The position numbers and the translations under genes were made by a program. A stretch of DNA of 64,000 nucleotides from Nostoc sp. ATCC 53789 (GTDB lineage: Bacteria; Cyanobacteriota; Cyanobacteriia; Cyanobacteriales; Nostocaceae): positions 1,054,001-1,118,000 of the forward strand of contig NZ_CP046703.1 in assembly GCF_009873495.1 (NCBI RefSeq), in the 5' to 3' direction. The notes under the pieces were generated by a model, which had not been told where the DNA came from, did no database searches, and saw only the letters and a program-made list of their open reading frames with translations. Positions within the stretch are counted from its first letter, which is position 1; each line of letters begins with the position of its first letter. Positions 9,223-18,696 of the stretch are shown here, one piece after another.

Positions 9223-9708
9223 TTATTTCACTGGATGGTAAAGCCCATCTTTTGGATTCCATTCCCAACCTATGCCCCTTGGGTCGCGGTTACGAGTCCA
9301 ACTGATAAATTCTTTGGTAGTGAGTTTTTCTCGTTCCGGTGCGAGGCTCGACGGACTTAAACCTAGTCGCGGTGCTAGATTTTCATCCGGCAATGCTTGC
9401 AGTTCAACTAGGGTTTGTTGGTATGGGTGCGCTTGTTTTCGAGGTCTAGCTTGACTGTTGTATCTATTTGATGAAATAGCCCGTTCGATGAGTTCCAGCT
9501 TTTTGGTCATTGCGTCGAGCTTGCTTTCTAGCTTCTTCTCCATCTGCAAAACCGATTTACTGCTGGGGGCAACATCGATATCAATATTGCTATCAAACTT
9601 GGAGAGCAATTCTTCTAAGCCTTGCAGCAAGGCAATTGTATGTCCCTCTCTGTGCAGTTTGGATAGTTGGCGTACTGCTCCAATTAGGGCAGTAGGAACG
9701 CGAATCAT
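9223..9708 (-). CDS. Hypothetical coiled-coil protein next to the recombinase
   Basis: A 161-residue protein. The N-terminus, IRVPTALIGAVRQLSKLHRE, looks like a small DNA-binding or oligomerisation segment. Residues about 50-80 are rich in K/E/L with heptad spacing (MEKKLESKLDAMTKKLELIE), suggesting a coiled coil. The C-terminus ends WTRNRDPRGIGWEWNPKDG. I recall similar proteins beside recombinases in cyanobacterial plasmids and islands, but I cannot name a function. It lies upstream of the recombinase on the same strand and may have been co-mobile with it. Confidence 0.55.
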   Translation of the reverse strand: MIRVPTALIGAVRQLSKLHREGHTIALLQGLEELLSKFDSNIDIDVAPSSKSVLQMEKKLESKLDAMTKKLELIERAISSNRYNSQARPRKQAHPYQQTLVELQALPDENLAPRLGLSPSSLAPEREKLTTKEFISWTRNRDPRGIGWEWNPKDGLYHPVK

Positions 9709-9780
9709 TTCGCTTGGTGGGGTCTTGTCGTCAGCTATTTGATATCAATTTTGATAGCAATGAACTGATGATAGATGAAA

Positions 9781-9860
9781 AGCGTAGCTTGCCGCCGTTA
9801 GGCATCGCCCACAAGCATTTTCTTAGAGGAAACGCGATGCCTACGGCGGCAAGCTACGCT
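9781..9860. repeat. Long hairpin-forming dispersed repeat
   Basis: A 28-base arm beginning AGCGTAGCTTGCCGCC (9781-9808) is the reverse complement of 9834-9860 except for one extra T. The 25-base loop contains no gene. This is one of the GC-rich small repeats common in Nostoc genomes. Confidence 0.85.
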
Positions 9861-9892
9861 CTTGTAGACAAAAACTGGACATCGCCTCAAAA

Positions 9893-10390
9893 ATGGTGAT
9901 GATTAATTTAATCTGCAATCTTTTTCTAAAATTTATGCGTTTAATCAATCGTTTTCAGGCTTTGGCTGTTGCCACTGGGCTAATTGCTCTATTGGGGTGT
10001 TCGCCAGCACCAAGCCAGGTGCCAACATCAACAATAGAAAAACCATTGCAGGCAACGCCGATTGTACCTACTAAACCCTCAACCAGCGCTAACCTGCTTT
10101 TGGGAAATCCCAGCAATGCGATCGCCCTGGTGGATACTCCTGATAATTACCTAATGGTAAAAAACCAGTACGCGCTCTCCTACAACAATACTAAAGGAAC
10201 TCCCAACTGGGTAGCTTGGCAGCTTAACAAGTCATGCCTGGGAACTGCTGACAGACAAAATAATTTTAGACCTGATAACACTTTACCTACAAACTTTTTA
10301 CGGGTAACTCCAACTATATACAGTGGTTCAGGTTATGACAAAGGTCATGTTACACCCTCAGCAGCAGGGCAAACGCATCTTATTTACTAA
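9893..10390 (+). pseudogene. Truncated DNA/RNA non-specific endonuclease (NucA type), lipoprotein-like start
   Basis: The first 157 residues or so resemble secreted sugar-non-specific nucleases. There is a hydrophobic leader ending in a lipobox-like ALLGC, a Ser/Thr/Pro-rich spacer, a Y(A)LSYNN..TPNWVAW motif and the catalytic DKGH at residues 149-152 followed by VTPSA. The reading then runs into the terminal repeat of another element at 10365. The Asn/metal-binding C-terminal half is lost, so the product should be inactive. Confidence 0.8.
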
Positions 10391-11115
10391 TAAAAACTAA
10401 GGGAGATTCCAAAATGACATAGATAATTGCAAAAATTGGTGAAATAATAAATAAAATAAATCAAATATTTTTCAAAGTGCGAATTAGCTTATCTTCAACT
10501 AAATGACTAATCGTCAATACTAAAATAATTCAATTATGAGCTACATAAGAATATATTTACTTAGAGAATAAATAAAACTTTTATGTAGAATATTCAACTC
10601 AAGTTTTGATGTACTATTTTAAGCTAACGCTAAAATACTTAGTAAATATTTGTTATCCATCGCCGCGAGAAACTGTTTATTTTTGATTCCACGTTTTACA
10701 CATAAGAACGTAATTCTTCTTTCTGATAAATGTGAGAATACCACGTTCAATGAAGGCCAGCCGTCCTCATTTTCACAGCATCTGTAAAAGTCACTTTGAT
10801 CGGGAGGGCGATGGTGTAACCGTCCTTCCCGGTGGCGATCGCATAAATTGAGTTTTTCTTTGTGCTGATCTTCTCATAATTCCTAGTCATTAATCTAAAA
10901 CTATTGAGAATCAGACTGTGAGAAAACCTACGCTAGAAGAGTGGAGAACTGACCGTGAAAGCTCAGGCAGCCGTCGGCTGCCTCTAACTCCCCCTCGTAA
11001 TGATTATCATTTTTATAATGAGTGAGATTTAATTTCCTCAAGGCCTTATGTAGTTTGAGTCTTGGTGTATTTCACCCTGATTCAGGCTCGTCAATATTTA
11101 GATGCGTTTGCCCTG
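10365..11115. mobile_element. Non-autonomous element with CAGGGCAAACGCATCT termini
   Basis: CAGGGCAAACGCATCT at 10365-10380 is the exact reverse complement of 11100-11115. No transposase-length ORF lies between them; the 750 bp are AT-rich and carry an 8+8 palindrome at 10966-10982 (GGCAGCCG/CGGCTGCC) and a looser one near 10799-10830. Insertion truncates the nuclease on the left and abuts a zinc-ribbon transposase fragment on the right. CAGCAG occurs at both outer junctions, possibly a short target duplication. A related terminus lies at 45788. Confidence 0.65.
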
Positions 11116-11304
11116 CAGCAGACATGACTTATTTTGACATCGACGAATTTTTAGTTGTAGTTCTACTACCCCATTTAATGTTCTTATATGTCGAGGATTA
11201 TTGTATTCATTCCACATTGCTTCCCCGCACGAAGGGCATTTTTTTTGAATACAATCGAGTACTTCAAACGATGTTGCCTCTGGTTTTAGACTTTTTCTTA
11301 CCAA
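11116..11304 (-). pseudogene. N-terminal fragment of a zinc-ribbon transposase-like protein
   Basis: About 63 residues survive: MVRKSLKPEATSFEVLD, then CPSCGEAMW and RRCQNKSC, a four-cysteine zinc ribbon. I recall this start from a cyanobacterial transposase family in which the ribbon is followed by a long catalytic part. Here the frame runs into the terminal repeat of the neighbouring element at 11115 and stops. A diverged terminus-like sequence lies about 165 bp upstream of its start (11469-11483) and could be its own IS end. Confidence 0.5.
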
Positions 11305-11363
11305 GTTTTTGCACCATTATTTCGCTACAAGGTCAAGATTACAGGATTTCCACTCTTCTCTAG

Positions 11364-12004
11364 TAAGTTTTGCCACACTAGGTTATTCGCTTTCATACCT
11401 AATTCTCTGAAAGCCTTGTGTGGTGTAATGTTGGGGAATTAAACCTTGATTATCGATCTTTAATATTTAGATGCGTTCGTCCTACCTGCGCTAACCCTGA
11501 TACTTTTATGTTGCATATGAGTTGCGTTTGAGTATCTCATCAGATACTATAATTCCTGTAAGTCACAACTGGTAATCAACTAGCAGTTAAAATTTACAAA
11601 ATTAATTGAATATTTTGGCAGTAATTTTTAGGAGTTGAGCTTTGATGGTCTTTTTGACCTCAGTCCCTCTAAACCGTAGAATTTCAGAGAAAGTGTGATC
11701 GCAATCCAAAATGTTCTAAGAACCTATCCCACTAATAAGATTTGTGCTTCAAAACTTAAGTTTATTGAGAACTAAAAACGAAAAATCAAGGTTTTCAAGC
11801 ACATTTTACGAAAAGAAGTAGGAATTTTTAGACTAGTGGGATAAGTTCAAAAAACAGGCTATCTATTGCCCAGTTCATGGCTACTTTCCAGTTTATGCAT
11901 TAAGTAAGTAGAAAAACAAATTGATTACACAATGTCATTGTGTTGGTATAAGCCTTCCCGTAGGGTATGCAGTGAAGCTTATCTTTTGTTATGGAGATTA
12001 GTTT
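11364..12004. other. AT-rich spacer before the polysaccharide cluster
   Basis: No gene is seen in these 640 bp. Identified pieces are a diverged element end AGATGCGTTCGTCCT (11469-11483), a solo repeat end (11898-11943) and, just before the next start, GGAGA eight bases upstream of the ATG at 12005. The promoter of the cluster probably lies here but cannot be pinpointed. Confidence 0.5.
11898..11943. repeat. Solo repeat end containing a 17-bp palindrome
   Basis: TTAAGTAAGTAGAAAAAC is followed by GATTACACAATGTCATTG. The palindrome ACACAATGTCATTGTGT (11927-11943) is perfect apart from the central base. The stretch resembles one arm of the complete MITE at 40754-40881, which lies before the second epimerase gene. 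Confidence 0.55.
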
Positions 12005-12964
12005 ATGGTGTCTCTTATAAAAATAATCGTTACAGGAGCAGCTGGTTTTATTGGTTCTCACTTAGTAGACACTTTATTAGCAGAAGGGCATCAAGTAATT
12101 GGTATTGATGAATTCAATAATTATTACGACCCTGCTTTAAAGCGCAAGAACATTGCACATTTACATAACAATCCTAATTTTGAATTAATTGAGGGAGATA
12201 TTCAACTCCTAGACTGGCATAAACTGCTAGAAGATGCTGAATTCGTTTATCATCAAGCTGCACAAGCGGGTGTAAGAGCTAGTTGGGGAAAAAACTTCCA
12301 AACTTATGTTGAAAAGAATATCAATAGTACCCAAATTTTATTAGAAGCCATCAAAGATGCTAAACACATAAAAAGATTCATATTTGCTTCAACCTCCAGT
12401 ATATACGGTGATGCTAAAAAACTACCGACTGATGAAAGTATTTGCCCTCAGCCTATTTCTCCGTATGGAATTACAAAATTAGCTGCTGAGAAGTTGTGTA
12501 GTTTGTATCATAAAAATTTTGGTGTACCCTTTGTTGCTTTACGCTACTTCTCAGTTTATGGGCCTAGACAACGTCCAGATATGGCTTTTCATAAATTTTT
12601 TAAATCAATACTTGAATCACAACCGCTAACTATATATGGAGATGGTCAACAAACACGAGACTTCACATTCATAAATGATATAGTTACAGCCAATATAGCA
12701 GCCGCTAAAATACCCGAAGCTGTTGGTGAAGTTTTCAATATTGGTGGCGGTAGTAGAGTCAGTCTGTTAGAGGTTATCAGTACTATAGAAGAAATTATAG
12801 GAAGTAATATTAATATCAACCACATTGAAACATCAATGGGAGATGCGCGTCACACTTTATCGGACATAGCTAAAGCTCAAAAACTTTTAAACTACAAACC
12901 ACAAACTTCTTTAATCGATGGATTAGCTAAAGAGTGGATTTGGACGAAATCTCTATATTCCTAA
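12005..12964 (+). CDS. NAD-dependent sugar epimerase/dehydratase (extended SDR)
   Basis: A 319-residue extended short-chain dehydrogenase/reductase. The Rossmann motif GAAGFIGSHL lies at residues 11-20, the catalytic TSS(I)YG segment near 138-142 and YGITK (Tyr and Lys) near 158-162. Substrate-binding ALRYFSVYGPRQRPDMA and GDGQQTRDFTFINDI motifs are typical of nucleotide-sugar 4-epimerases and UDP-glucuronate-type enzymes. It should interconvert a UDP-sugar in the cytoplasm to feed the following glycosyltransferases. It opens the plus-strand polysaccharide cluster. The exact substrate cannot be read from sequence alone. Confidence 0.85.
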   Translation: MVSLIKIIVTGAAGFIGSHLVDTLLAEGHQVIGIDEFNNYYDPALKRKNIAHLHNNPNFELIEGDIQLLDWHKLLEDAEFVYHQAAQAGVRASWGKNFQTYVEKNINSTQILLEAIKDAKHIKRFIFASTSSIYGDAKKLPTDESICPQPISPYGITKLAAEKLCSLYHKNFGVPFVALRYFSVYGPRQRPDMAFHKFFKSILESQPLTIYGDGQQTRDFTFINDIVTANIAAAKIPEAVGEVFNIGGGSRVSLLEVISTIEEIIGSNININHIETSMGDARHTLSDIAKAQKLLNYKPQTSLIDGLAKEWIWTKSLYS

Positions 12965-13125
12965 GCTATTTCCTGAGTCAGGCTGATTGAACTGAGAAAC
13001 AGTGTTAAAAAGACGTGTATCAATTTACAGCTTTTATTCTCTCTGTAATTAAGTTAGTTCCACTAATGTAATACATTCGATGACAGTGTCTTCAAAACTA
13101 TCACCGCCTCTTAAATCGTGCAGTC

Positions 13126-13818
13126 ATGTCTAATTTTCATACTTTAAACTCTATTGATCTAGCAGTTATGAATATTGTTTATACTGCTCATTTTGCCAAG
13201 CTACCAGTTCATACTTCTGTAAGAAGCAAAGCAAAACGGATGATTGATATCTTAGGTGCTATAGTAGGATTAATTATTACAGCAATCGTAGCGATTCCTG
13301 TTGCTATAGTTACTCAACTTGATAGCCCTGGTCCCATCTTTTACAGTCAAATTCGCTGTGGTTTGAACGGACGCTATTTCCGGATATGGAAATTTCGCTC
13401 TATGATTGTTGGATCTGACCAATTTAAACATCTAGTCATCAACGAAGCCAAAAGTAATCATATTTTCAAAAGTGAAAATGACTCTCGTATTACTCGTGTA
13501 GGTAAGTTTCTGCGTCGCACTAGCTTAGACGAACTACCCCAATTTTGGAATGTACTACTAGGAGAAATGAGTTTAGTTGGCACTCGCCCTCCGACTCCCG
13601 ATGAAGTCATGTGCTACTCAAACCATCACTGGGAAAGGTTAAATGTCAAACCAGGTATTACTGGCGAATGGCAAACCAGTGGACGTTCTAGTATCAAAGA
13701 CTTTGAGGATATTGTAAGTATGGATCTAGACTATCAACGAAAATGGTCTATTACCTACGATATTTATTTGATGCTAAAAACCCTAAAAGTTGTGTTAGAT
13801 AAGAGCGGCGCTTGTTAA
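13126..13818 (+). CDS. Initiating sugar-phosphate transferase (polyprenyl-phosphate glycosylphosphotransferase)
   Basis: A 230-residue bacterial sugar transferase of the monotopic type. One hydrophobic segment (about 42-66) is followed by the family motifs [43 protein letters not shown] text, GTRPPTP and [15 protein letters not shown]. The Asp-Glu pair in the TSLDELP motif is the expected catalytic dyad. The protein transfers sugar-1-phosphate from a UDP-sugar to undecaprenyl phosphate and so starts repeat-unit assembly at the inner membrane. It lacks the long N-terminal membrane domain of WbaP-type enzymes, so it is the short PglC/HepB-like form. Confidence 0.9.
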   Translation: MSNFHTLNSIDLAVMNIVYTAHFAKLPVHTSVRSKAKRMIDILGAIVGLIITAIVAIPVAIVTQLDSPGPIFYSQIRCGLNGRYFRIWKFRSMIVGSDQFKHLVINEAKSNHIFKSENDSRITRVGKFLRRTSLDELPQFWNVLLGEMSLVGTRPPTPDEVMCYSNHHWERLNVKPGITGEWQTSGRSSIKDFEDIVSMDLDYQRKWSITYDIYLMLKTLKVVLDKSGAC

Positions 13819-13968
13819 TAACGGAAGTTACTAGTTTGTACAAGTAAGTGTGCGGAGCTCTTCATCGCTGTTGTCCTTTGATGTGCCCTTGCTCATGAAT
13901 GTGACGTTTTACGCTTTTATCACTCCTATCACTCCTATTAATTATCCCCTCCTGAATCCTTTCCCTAA

Positions 13969-15174
13969 ATGTATAAACCTGTCCTAACGATTTTTTACCA
14001 ATTTAATCCTTGGCATACTACTATTGGTGGCATTCAAACACTAGTTAGCTTGTTTATTAAGTATGCACCTAGTGAATTTGATCTGCGGCTTGTAGGAACA
14101 GGACATGATGGGTGTCAGCCAAATCTGAAGTGGCAAGAAGCAGAACTTTCTGGTAGAGAAATTAGTTTTATGCCTTTGTTTACTTTAGAAAATGATAATG
14201 TTCGGGGTCTGATACCAACCACGGTTAAGTATACGAATGCACTTTTAGGGCATTGCTTTGCTTCAGACTTTATGCATTTTCATAGGTTGGAGCCAACTTT
14301 AGCTGCATTGAATTGGCAGGGGGAGAAAACCCTGTTTATTCACACTGATATTAATGCACAGATGCAAAAAAAAGCGATTCTGTGGCGAAGATTTCCGGGT
14401 GCATATTTTGCCTTGGAAAGTTTGTTAATTCGTCAGTTTAACCAGATTTTATCGTGTAATAGTAACTCTGCTAAATTCTATAGCCAACGTTATCCTACTT
14501 TGAGCGATCGCATTTCTTACATCAAAAATTCATTTGACAATGAAATTTTCTATCCGTTGAGTCATCAAGAAAGGGAAGCAAAAAGACGCGAACTAGCTTT
14601 GAGATTAGGCTTGGTTCCCGAAACACGTTTTATTCTTTTTGCTGGTCGCTTGCATCCAGACAAAGATCCACTTTTGTTAGTACGTACATTCGCGGCTTTA
14701 AATGAATCCCATACTCATCTACTCATAGCTGGAGATGGAGATTTAGCCACGAAAATTCGTGCTGAAATTGGTCGTCTCAGTTTAACTGAACGAGTGACAA
14801 TGCTGGGAGCAGTGAATCAAACAGAACTATCAAAGTTACATCGTATCTGCAATGTCTTTGTCCTTACTAGTGCCTACGAAGGGTTACCATTGGTAGTTCT
14901 AGAAGCACTTGCTAGTGGGACTCCAGTAGTCACAACTCGAACTGGTGAAACCCCAAAATTACTGACGGATGATAGTGGAGTAGTTTGTTCTCAACGTACT
15001 CCAGAATCCATAGCAGAGAGTATACGCCAAGTACTACTACATCCAGAAGATTATCCAAGTGTTTCTTGTGTGCAAACTGCACGTCCCTATGCTGCCTGCA
15101 CTGTGATTAAAGATATCTACAGAGAAATGCTAAATCGCTGGGAATTGCAAACCTTCTCAGCAGTGAGTTCGTAA
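13969..15174 (+). CDS. Family 4 glycosyltransferase
   Basis: A 401-residue GT-B fold retaining glycosyltransferase. The C-terminal half has the donor-binding motifs: ILFAGRLHPDKDPLLLVRTF near 221-240, GAVNQTELSKLHRICNVFVL, and YEGLPLVVLEALASGTPVV with the EGLPLVVLE (E-x7-E) signature. The N-terminus GGIQTLVSLFIKYAP fits the acceptor domain. It should add a sugar from an NDP-donor to the lipid-linked repeat unit. It stands 150 bp after the initiating transferase and 27 bp before the next glycosyltransferase, consistent with an operon. Confidence 0.9.
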   Translation: MYKPVLTIFYQFNPWHTTIGGIQTLVSLFIKYAPSEFDLRLVGTGHDGCQPNLKWQEAELSGREISFMPLFTLENDNVRGLIPTTVKYTNALLGHCFASDFMHFHRLEPTLAALNWQGEKTLFIHTDINAQMQKKAILWRRFPGAYFALESLLIRQFNQILSCNSNSAKFYSQRYPTLSDRISYIKNSFDNEIFYPLSHQEREAKRRELALRLGLVPETRFILFAGRLHPDKDPLLLVRTFAALNESHTHLLIAGDGDLATKIRAEIGRLSLTERVTMLGAVNQTELSKLHRICNVFVLTSAYEGLPLVVLEALASGTPVVTTRTGETPKLLTDDSGVVCSQRTPESIAESIRQVLLHPEDYPSVSCVQTARPYAACTVIKDIYREMLNRWELQTFSAVSS

Positions 15175-15201
15175 GTAAAACTAATTTTTGGGAAAAAATT
15201 C

Positions 15202-16461
15202 ATGAAAATTGCTGTAATTGGTGCCAAAGGTCTACCACCTAAACAGGGAGGCATTGAACATTATTGTGCAGAAATATATCCCCGGATAGTAGCGCAGGGT
15301 CATAGTGTTGATTTATTCGCCCGCTCTTCATACACTGATTGTCGTTGGTTTGATAATTATGGCTTTCAGGGTGTCCGAGTCATCTCCTTGCCTAGTTTCG
15401 ATTTTAGAGGGATAGACGCTTTTATTAGCTCTGCCATAGCAGCGATCGCTGCTTCTGGAACTCAGTATGATATTATTCACTTTCATGCTCTTGGTCCATC
15501 TCTATTTACCTGCCTATCGAGACTTACCGCCAAGAAGGCAAAAATTGTTGTTACCTGTCAGGGGTTAGACTGGCAACGTGCCAAGTGGGGTAATTTTTCT
15601 AGTCGCTTGATTCTTGCGGGAGAAAAGGCGGCAGTGCGGTTCGCCCACGGACTAATAGTAGTCTCAAAAGATTTGCAATCCTATTTTTTGCAAACCTATG
15701 GTAGGCAGACAGTCTACATCCCTAACGCTCCAGCTAACTATGCTGAGTCAGACCCTAATTTTTCCTATGGCACCTCTCTCAAATTAATGCAGGGACGCTA
15801 TATTCTATTTTTGGGCAGACTTGTACCAGAAAAGCGTCCGGACTTACTCATTGAAGCTTTCTGTAAACTCAAACCACCAGGATGGAAACTTGTTCTGGCT
15901 GGTGGCATCAGCGATACTAAGCCCTATGTCTCCAAGCTATTAAATACTGTTGCCGAGAATCCAGAGATCGTATTTGCAGGCGAACTGCAAGGAGAACGCT
16001 TAGCAGAGATTGTTCGGGGAGCCGGATTATTTGTCCTACCTTCTGATGTGGAGGGACTACCTTTAGCAATGTTGGAGGCGATGCGGGAAGGGATCTCGGT
16101 AATCGCAAGTGATATTCCACCCCATCAGCAGTTGTTAAATGAGCAGCGTGGCATACTCTTCCAAGCAGGAAACCTAGACTCTTGTATTAGTTGCCTGGAC
16201 TGGGCCGTGAATCATCCCCAGGAATTAGCAATAATGGCTAGTAATGCCCAAAAGTATGTAGAACTCAACTATAGTTGGGAACAGATTACTGCTGAGAATT
16301 TGAAATTATATAGAACACTGTTGAACTCGTCTGCAACTATCAAGATATCCGAACCTTATTCCATGAGAATAGCTGGAGTTGACTCAATCCAGCAAACTTC
16401 AAGCGCAGTTGTTGGGAAAAAAGCTGTAATTTCCGAGCAAATCACAGTCTCAGAAAAATAA
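15202..16461 (+). CDS. Family 4 glycosyltransferase
   Basis: A 419-residue GT4 enzyme. It begins KIAVIGAKGLPPKQGGIEHY, the G-G-I/V loop of the acceptor domain. Donor motifs are ILFLGRLVPEKRPDLLIEAF, GELQGERLAEIVRGAGLFVL and DVEGLPLAMLEAMREGISVIAS. The last 50 residues are low-complexity and outside the fold. It follows the preceding GT4 by 27 bp and probably acts on the same growing glycan. Donor and linkage are unknown. Confidence 0.9.
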   Translation: MKIAVIGAKGLPPKQGGIEHYCAEIYPRIVAQGHSVDLFARSSYTDCRWFDNYGFQGVRVISLPSFDFRGIDAFISSAIAAIAASGTQYDIIHFHALGPSLFTCLSRLTAKKAKIVVTCQGLDWQRAKWGNFSSRLILAGEKAAVRFAHGLIVVSKDLQSYFLQTYGRQTVYIPNAPANYAESDPNFSYGTSLKLMQGRYILFLGRLVPEKRPDLLIEAFCKLKPPGWKLVLAGGISDTKPYVSKLLNTVAENPEIVFAGELQGERLAEIVRGAGLFVLPSDVEGLPLAMLEAMREGISVIASDIPPHQQLLNEQRGILFQAGNLDSCISCLDWAVNHPQELAIMASNAQKYVELNYSWEQITAENLKLYRTLLNSSATIKISEPYSMRIAGVDSIQQTSSAVVGKKAVISEQITVSEK

Positions 16462-16555
16462 ATCTAGATATATGCATAAAAAAAATCAGTTTTAATTCCA
16501 GGAGGCATCAGCCTGTTGTTTCTTACAGAGTACTTGAGGTGGAGAAAGCTAGCTA

Positions 16556-18694
16556 ATGAGAAAAGACATTTCATCTTTACTGAAGGTTTTGAAACGGCGT
16601 AGTCTCCCTGCAACAGCTACATTTGTTTCAGTAATTGGTGGGTCAGTTATTTACTTGGCTGTGACTCCACGATTGTATGAAACATCAGGGCGGCTAATAC
16701 TAGACGAAAAACAAGTGAGCGTTTCCCAATTAGGTCGCGAGCTTAGCCAAGTGCCTCTAACTACACCAGGAGGTTCTAACCCACTAGCTACTCAAGCAGA
16801 ATTAATCAAGTCGCAACAGGTTCTGCAAAAAGCGATCGCTAAAATTGACTCTCCAAAAAAAATAACAACCGCCAAACTTAGTGAGAATTTGAAAGTCAAA
16901 ATTATTCCAGCAACAAACATACTGGAACTGAGCTACCGATCACCAAATGCTATTTTAGCTGCCAAAGTTCTGAATGCTATCTCAGAAACAATGGTCAAGG
17001 AAAGTGCGGATGCAATTAGTTCAGAAGCTCATTCTGTAAGGCAATTTTTAGAAGTGGAAGTTCCCAAACAGCGATCGCTGCTGAAAAGAGCTGAAGCAGC
17101 AGAAAGTATCTACCGACAAAAAAGTGGCATTGTCTCCATTGAAGACCAAACGAGAACTCTAGTAGACAGTTTGGCAACATTGGAAAATCAAGAACGGACT
17201 CTGATGGGTGAACTGCAAGAAATTCAGTCTCGCACTAGAAGCTTGGAGGGAATTACCAAAGCTGGCAATCTCAAAAATGCTTATTCAGCAGTGCGTGCTG
17301 GTGATAATGAAGAACTGAAAAAATTACGGGATAAATTGGTGGAATTGGAGGCACAGGTAGTTGAAGCTCGTGTGCGTTTTACAGAGAATCATCCTACCTT
17401 ACTCAACCTGATAGAACGACGGGATGACCTACGTCAGTTGTATATACAAAAACTGGCTTTGGTGTCACCCAACAATAGGGCGATCGCTCCAGAAAAAGTC
17501 GCTAACGATCAGCTTTCCCAGAACTTAACATCTCAACTCATTACTCAAAGAATCGAGCGATCGGCTTTGGAAAATAAGCTCAAAACTGTCCAAGCTCAAC
17601 GTGTCAAACTCCAGGCTAGTTTGGTAGAACTACCAATTAAACAAAAAACCCTCAATGGTCTGGTTCGCCAACGACAAGAAGCGGCAGATTCTCTCAAATT
17701 CCTACAAACCAAATTTGAAGAAGCACGAATCGCAGAGGCTCAAATAGTCAGCAATATCCGCATTATTGCTAAAGCGACAGTACCCGATTCACCCGCATCA
17801 CCCAAGCAGGCAGCAGTGCTAGTAATTGCTATTTTCTTCGGTATGATTTTTGCCGTTGGGGTTGTGCTGTTATTGGAGGTGTTAGACAACACCTTGAGGG
17901 ATGCGTCGCAAGCAGAGGAATTACTCAAGTTGCCATTGCTAGGAATATTGCCACGTCTCAAAGCTAACACCCTAAAGCTAGATTCAGCAAAAAGCTTCTT
18001 AAATGATGTGGGTTTGGTTGAGCCGTATCGAATGCTCCTTAAGACTCTAGAATTTCGTAGTCGTGAGAACTTGCAGCTGATTGTTGTTAGTAGCGCCCTC
18101 TCTGGCGAAGGCAAATCAATTGTTGTTTCACATCTAGCTACTGTCTCTGCCATGTTGTCGCGCCGGACATTGATTATTGATGCCGACTTGCATAGACCTG
18201 TACAACATCAATTGTTTAATTTAGCTGCAACCCCAGGAATGAGTGAAGTGCTGGAAAATAATCAATCTCTACTGGACGTGATACGCCCAACAACAATTGA
18301 CAATCTTTCAGTCTTAACTTGTGGTGAACTACACCATTGTCCTCCTCAGTTACTAGAGTCTACGGCGATGAAATCTCTGATAGCAGAAGTGACAGCACAT
18401 TTTGATTTGGTAATTATAGATACCCCTCCTCTGTGTGCAAGTATTGATGCTGCCACATTGACCCAGCAAAGTCACGGAATCATGTTAGTTACTCGTCCCG
18501 GCTGGACTCACAAAGAGGTTTTGCAAAAGACAGTATCAGAATTAACTGAAAATGGCATACCCATACTGGGGGGCGTGGTGAATGATATGGCTACTGAGCT
18601 TGAAAAGTATTACCGGAATTCTGTAAATAAATACCAATCAAACAGGCGTTTGACTGCTCTAGGATTGTCCAACACTTCTAGCGATGAGGTCTGA
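16556..18694 (+). CDS. Wzz-type chain-length regulator fused to BY-type tyrosine kinase
   Basis: A 712-residue polysaccharide co-polymerase. A Wzz domain with a first membrane helix (about 19-36), a long periplasmic helical region (about 150-390) and a second membrane helix (about 420-443) is followed by a cytoplasmic bacterial tyrosine kinase domain. Walker A is SGEGKS (about 514-519), Walker A' is LIIDADLHRP (Asp 542), and VIIDTPP is Walker B. Several tyrosines near the C-terminus (EKYYRNSVNKY) are candidate autophosphorylation sites. It controls chain length and export in Wzy-dependent systems. The next gene begins two bases after its stop. Confidence 0.9.
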   Translation: MRKDISSLLKVLKRRSLPATATFVSVIGGSVIYLAVTPRLYETSGRLILDEKQVSVSQLGRELSQVPLTTPGGSNPLATQAELIKSQQVLQKAIAKIDSPKKITTAKLSENLKVKIIPATNILELSYRSPNAILAAKVLNAISETMVKESADAISSEAHSVRQFLEVEVPKQRSLLKRAEAAESIYRQKSGIVSIEDQTRTLVDSLATLENQERTLMGELQEIQSRTRSLEGITKAGNLKNAYSAVRAGDNEELKKLRDKLVELEAQVVEARVRFTENHPTLLNLIERRDDLRQLYIQKLALVSPNNRAIAPEKVANDQLSQNLTSQLITQRIERSALENKLKTVQAQRVKLQASLVELPIKQKTLNGLVRQRQEAADSLKFLQTKFEEARIAEAQIVSNIRIIAKATVPDSPASPKQAAVLVIAIFFGMIFAVGVVLLLEVLDNTLRDASQAEELLKLPLLGILPRLKANTLKLDSAKSFLNDVGLVEPYRMLLKTLEFRSRENLQLIVVSSALSGEGKSIVVSHLATVSAMLSRRTLIIDADLHRPVQHQLFNLAATPGMSEVLENNQSLLDVIRPTTIDNLSVLTCGELHHCPPQLLESTAMKSLIAEVTAHFDLVIIDTPPLCASIDAATLTQQSHGIMLVTRPGWTHKEVLQKTVSELTENGIPILGGVVNDMATELEKYYRNSVNKYQSNRRLTALGLSNTSSDEV

Positions 18695-18696
18695 AG

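Noticed and set aside
11022..11363. Plus-strand ORF of 113 codons
   Set aside because: It crosses an element terminus and is antisense to the zinc-ribbon transposase fragment.
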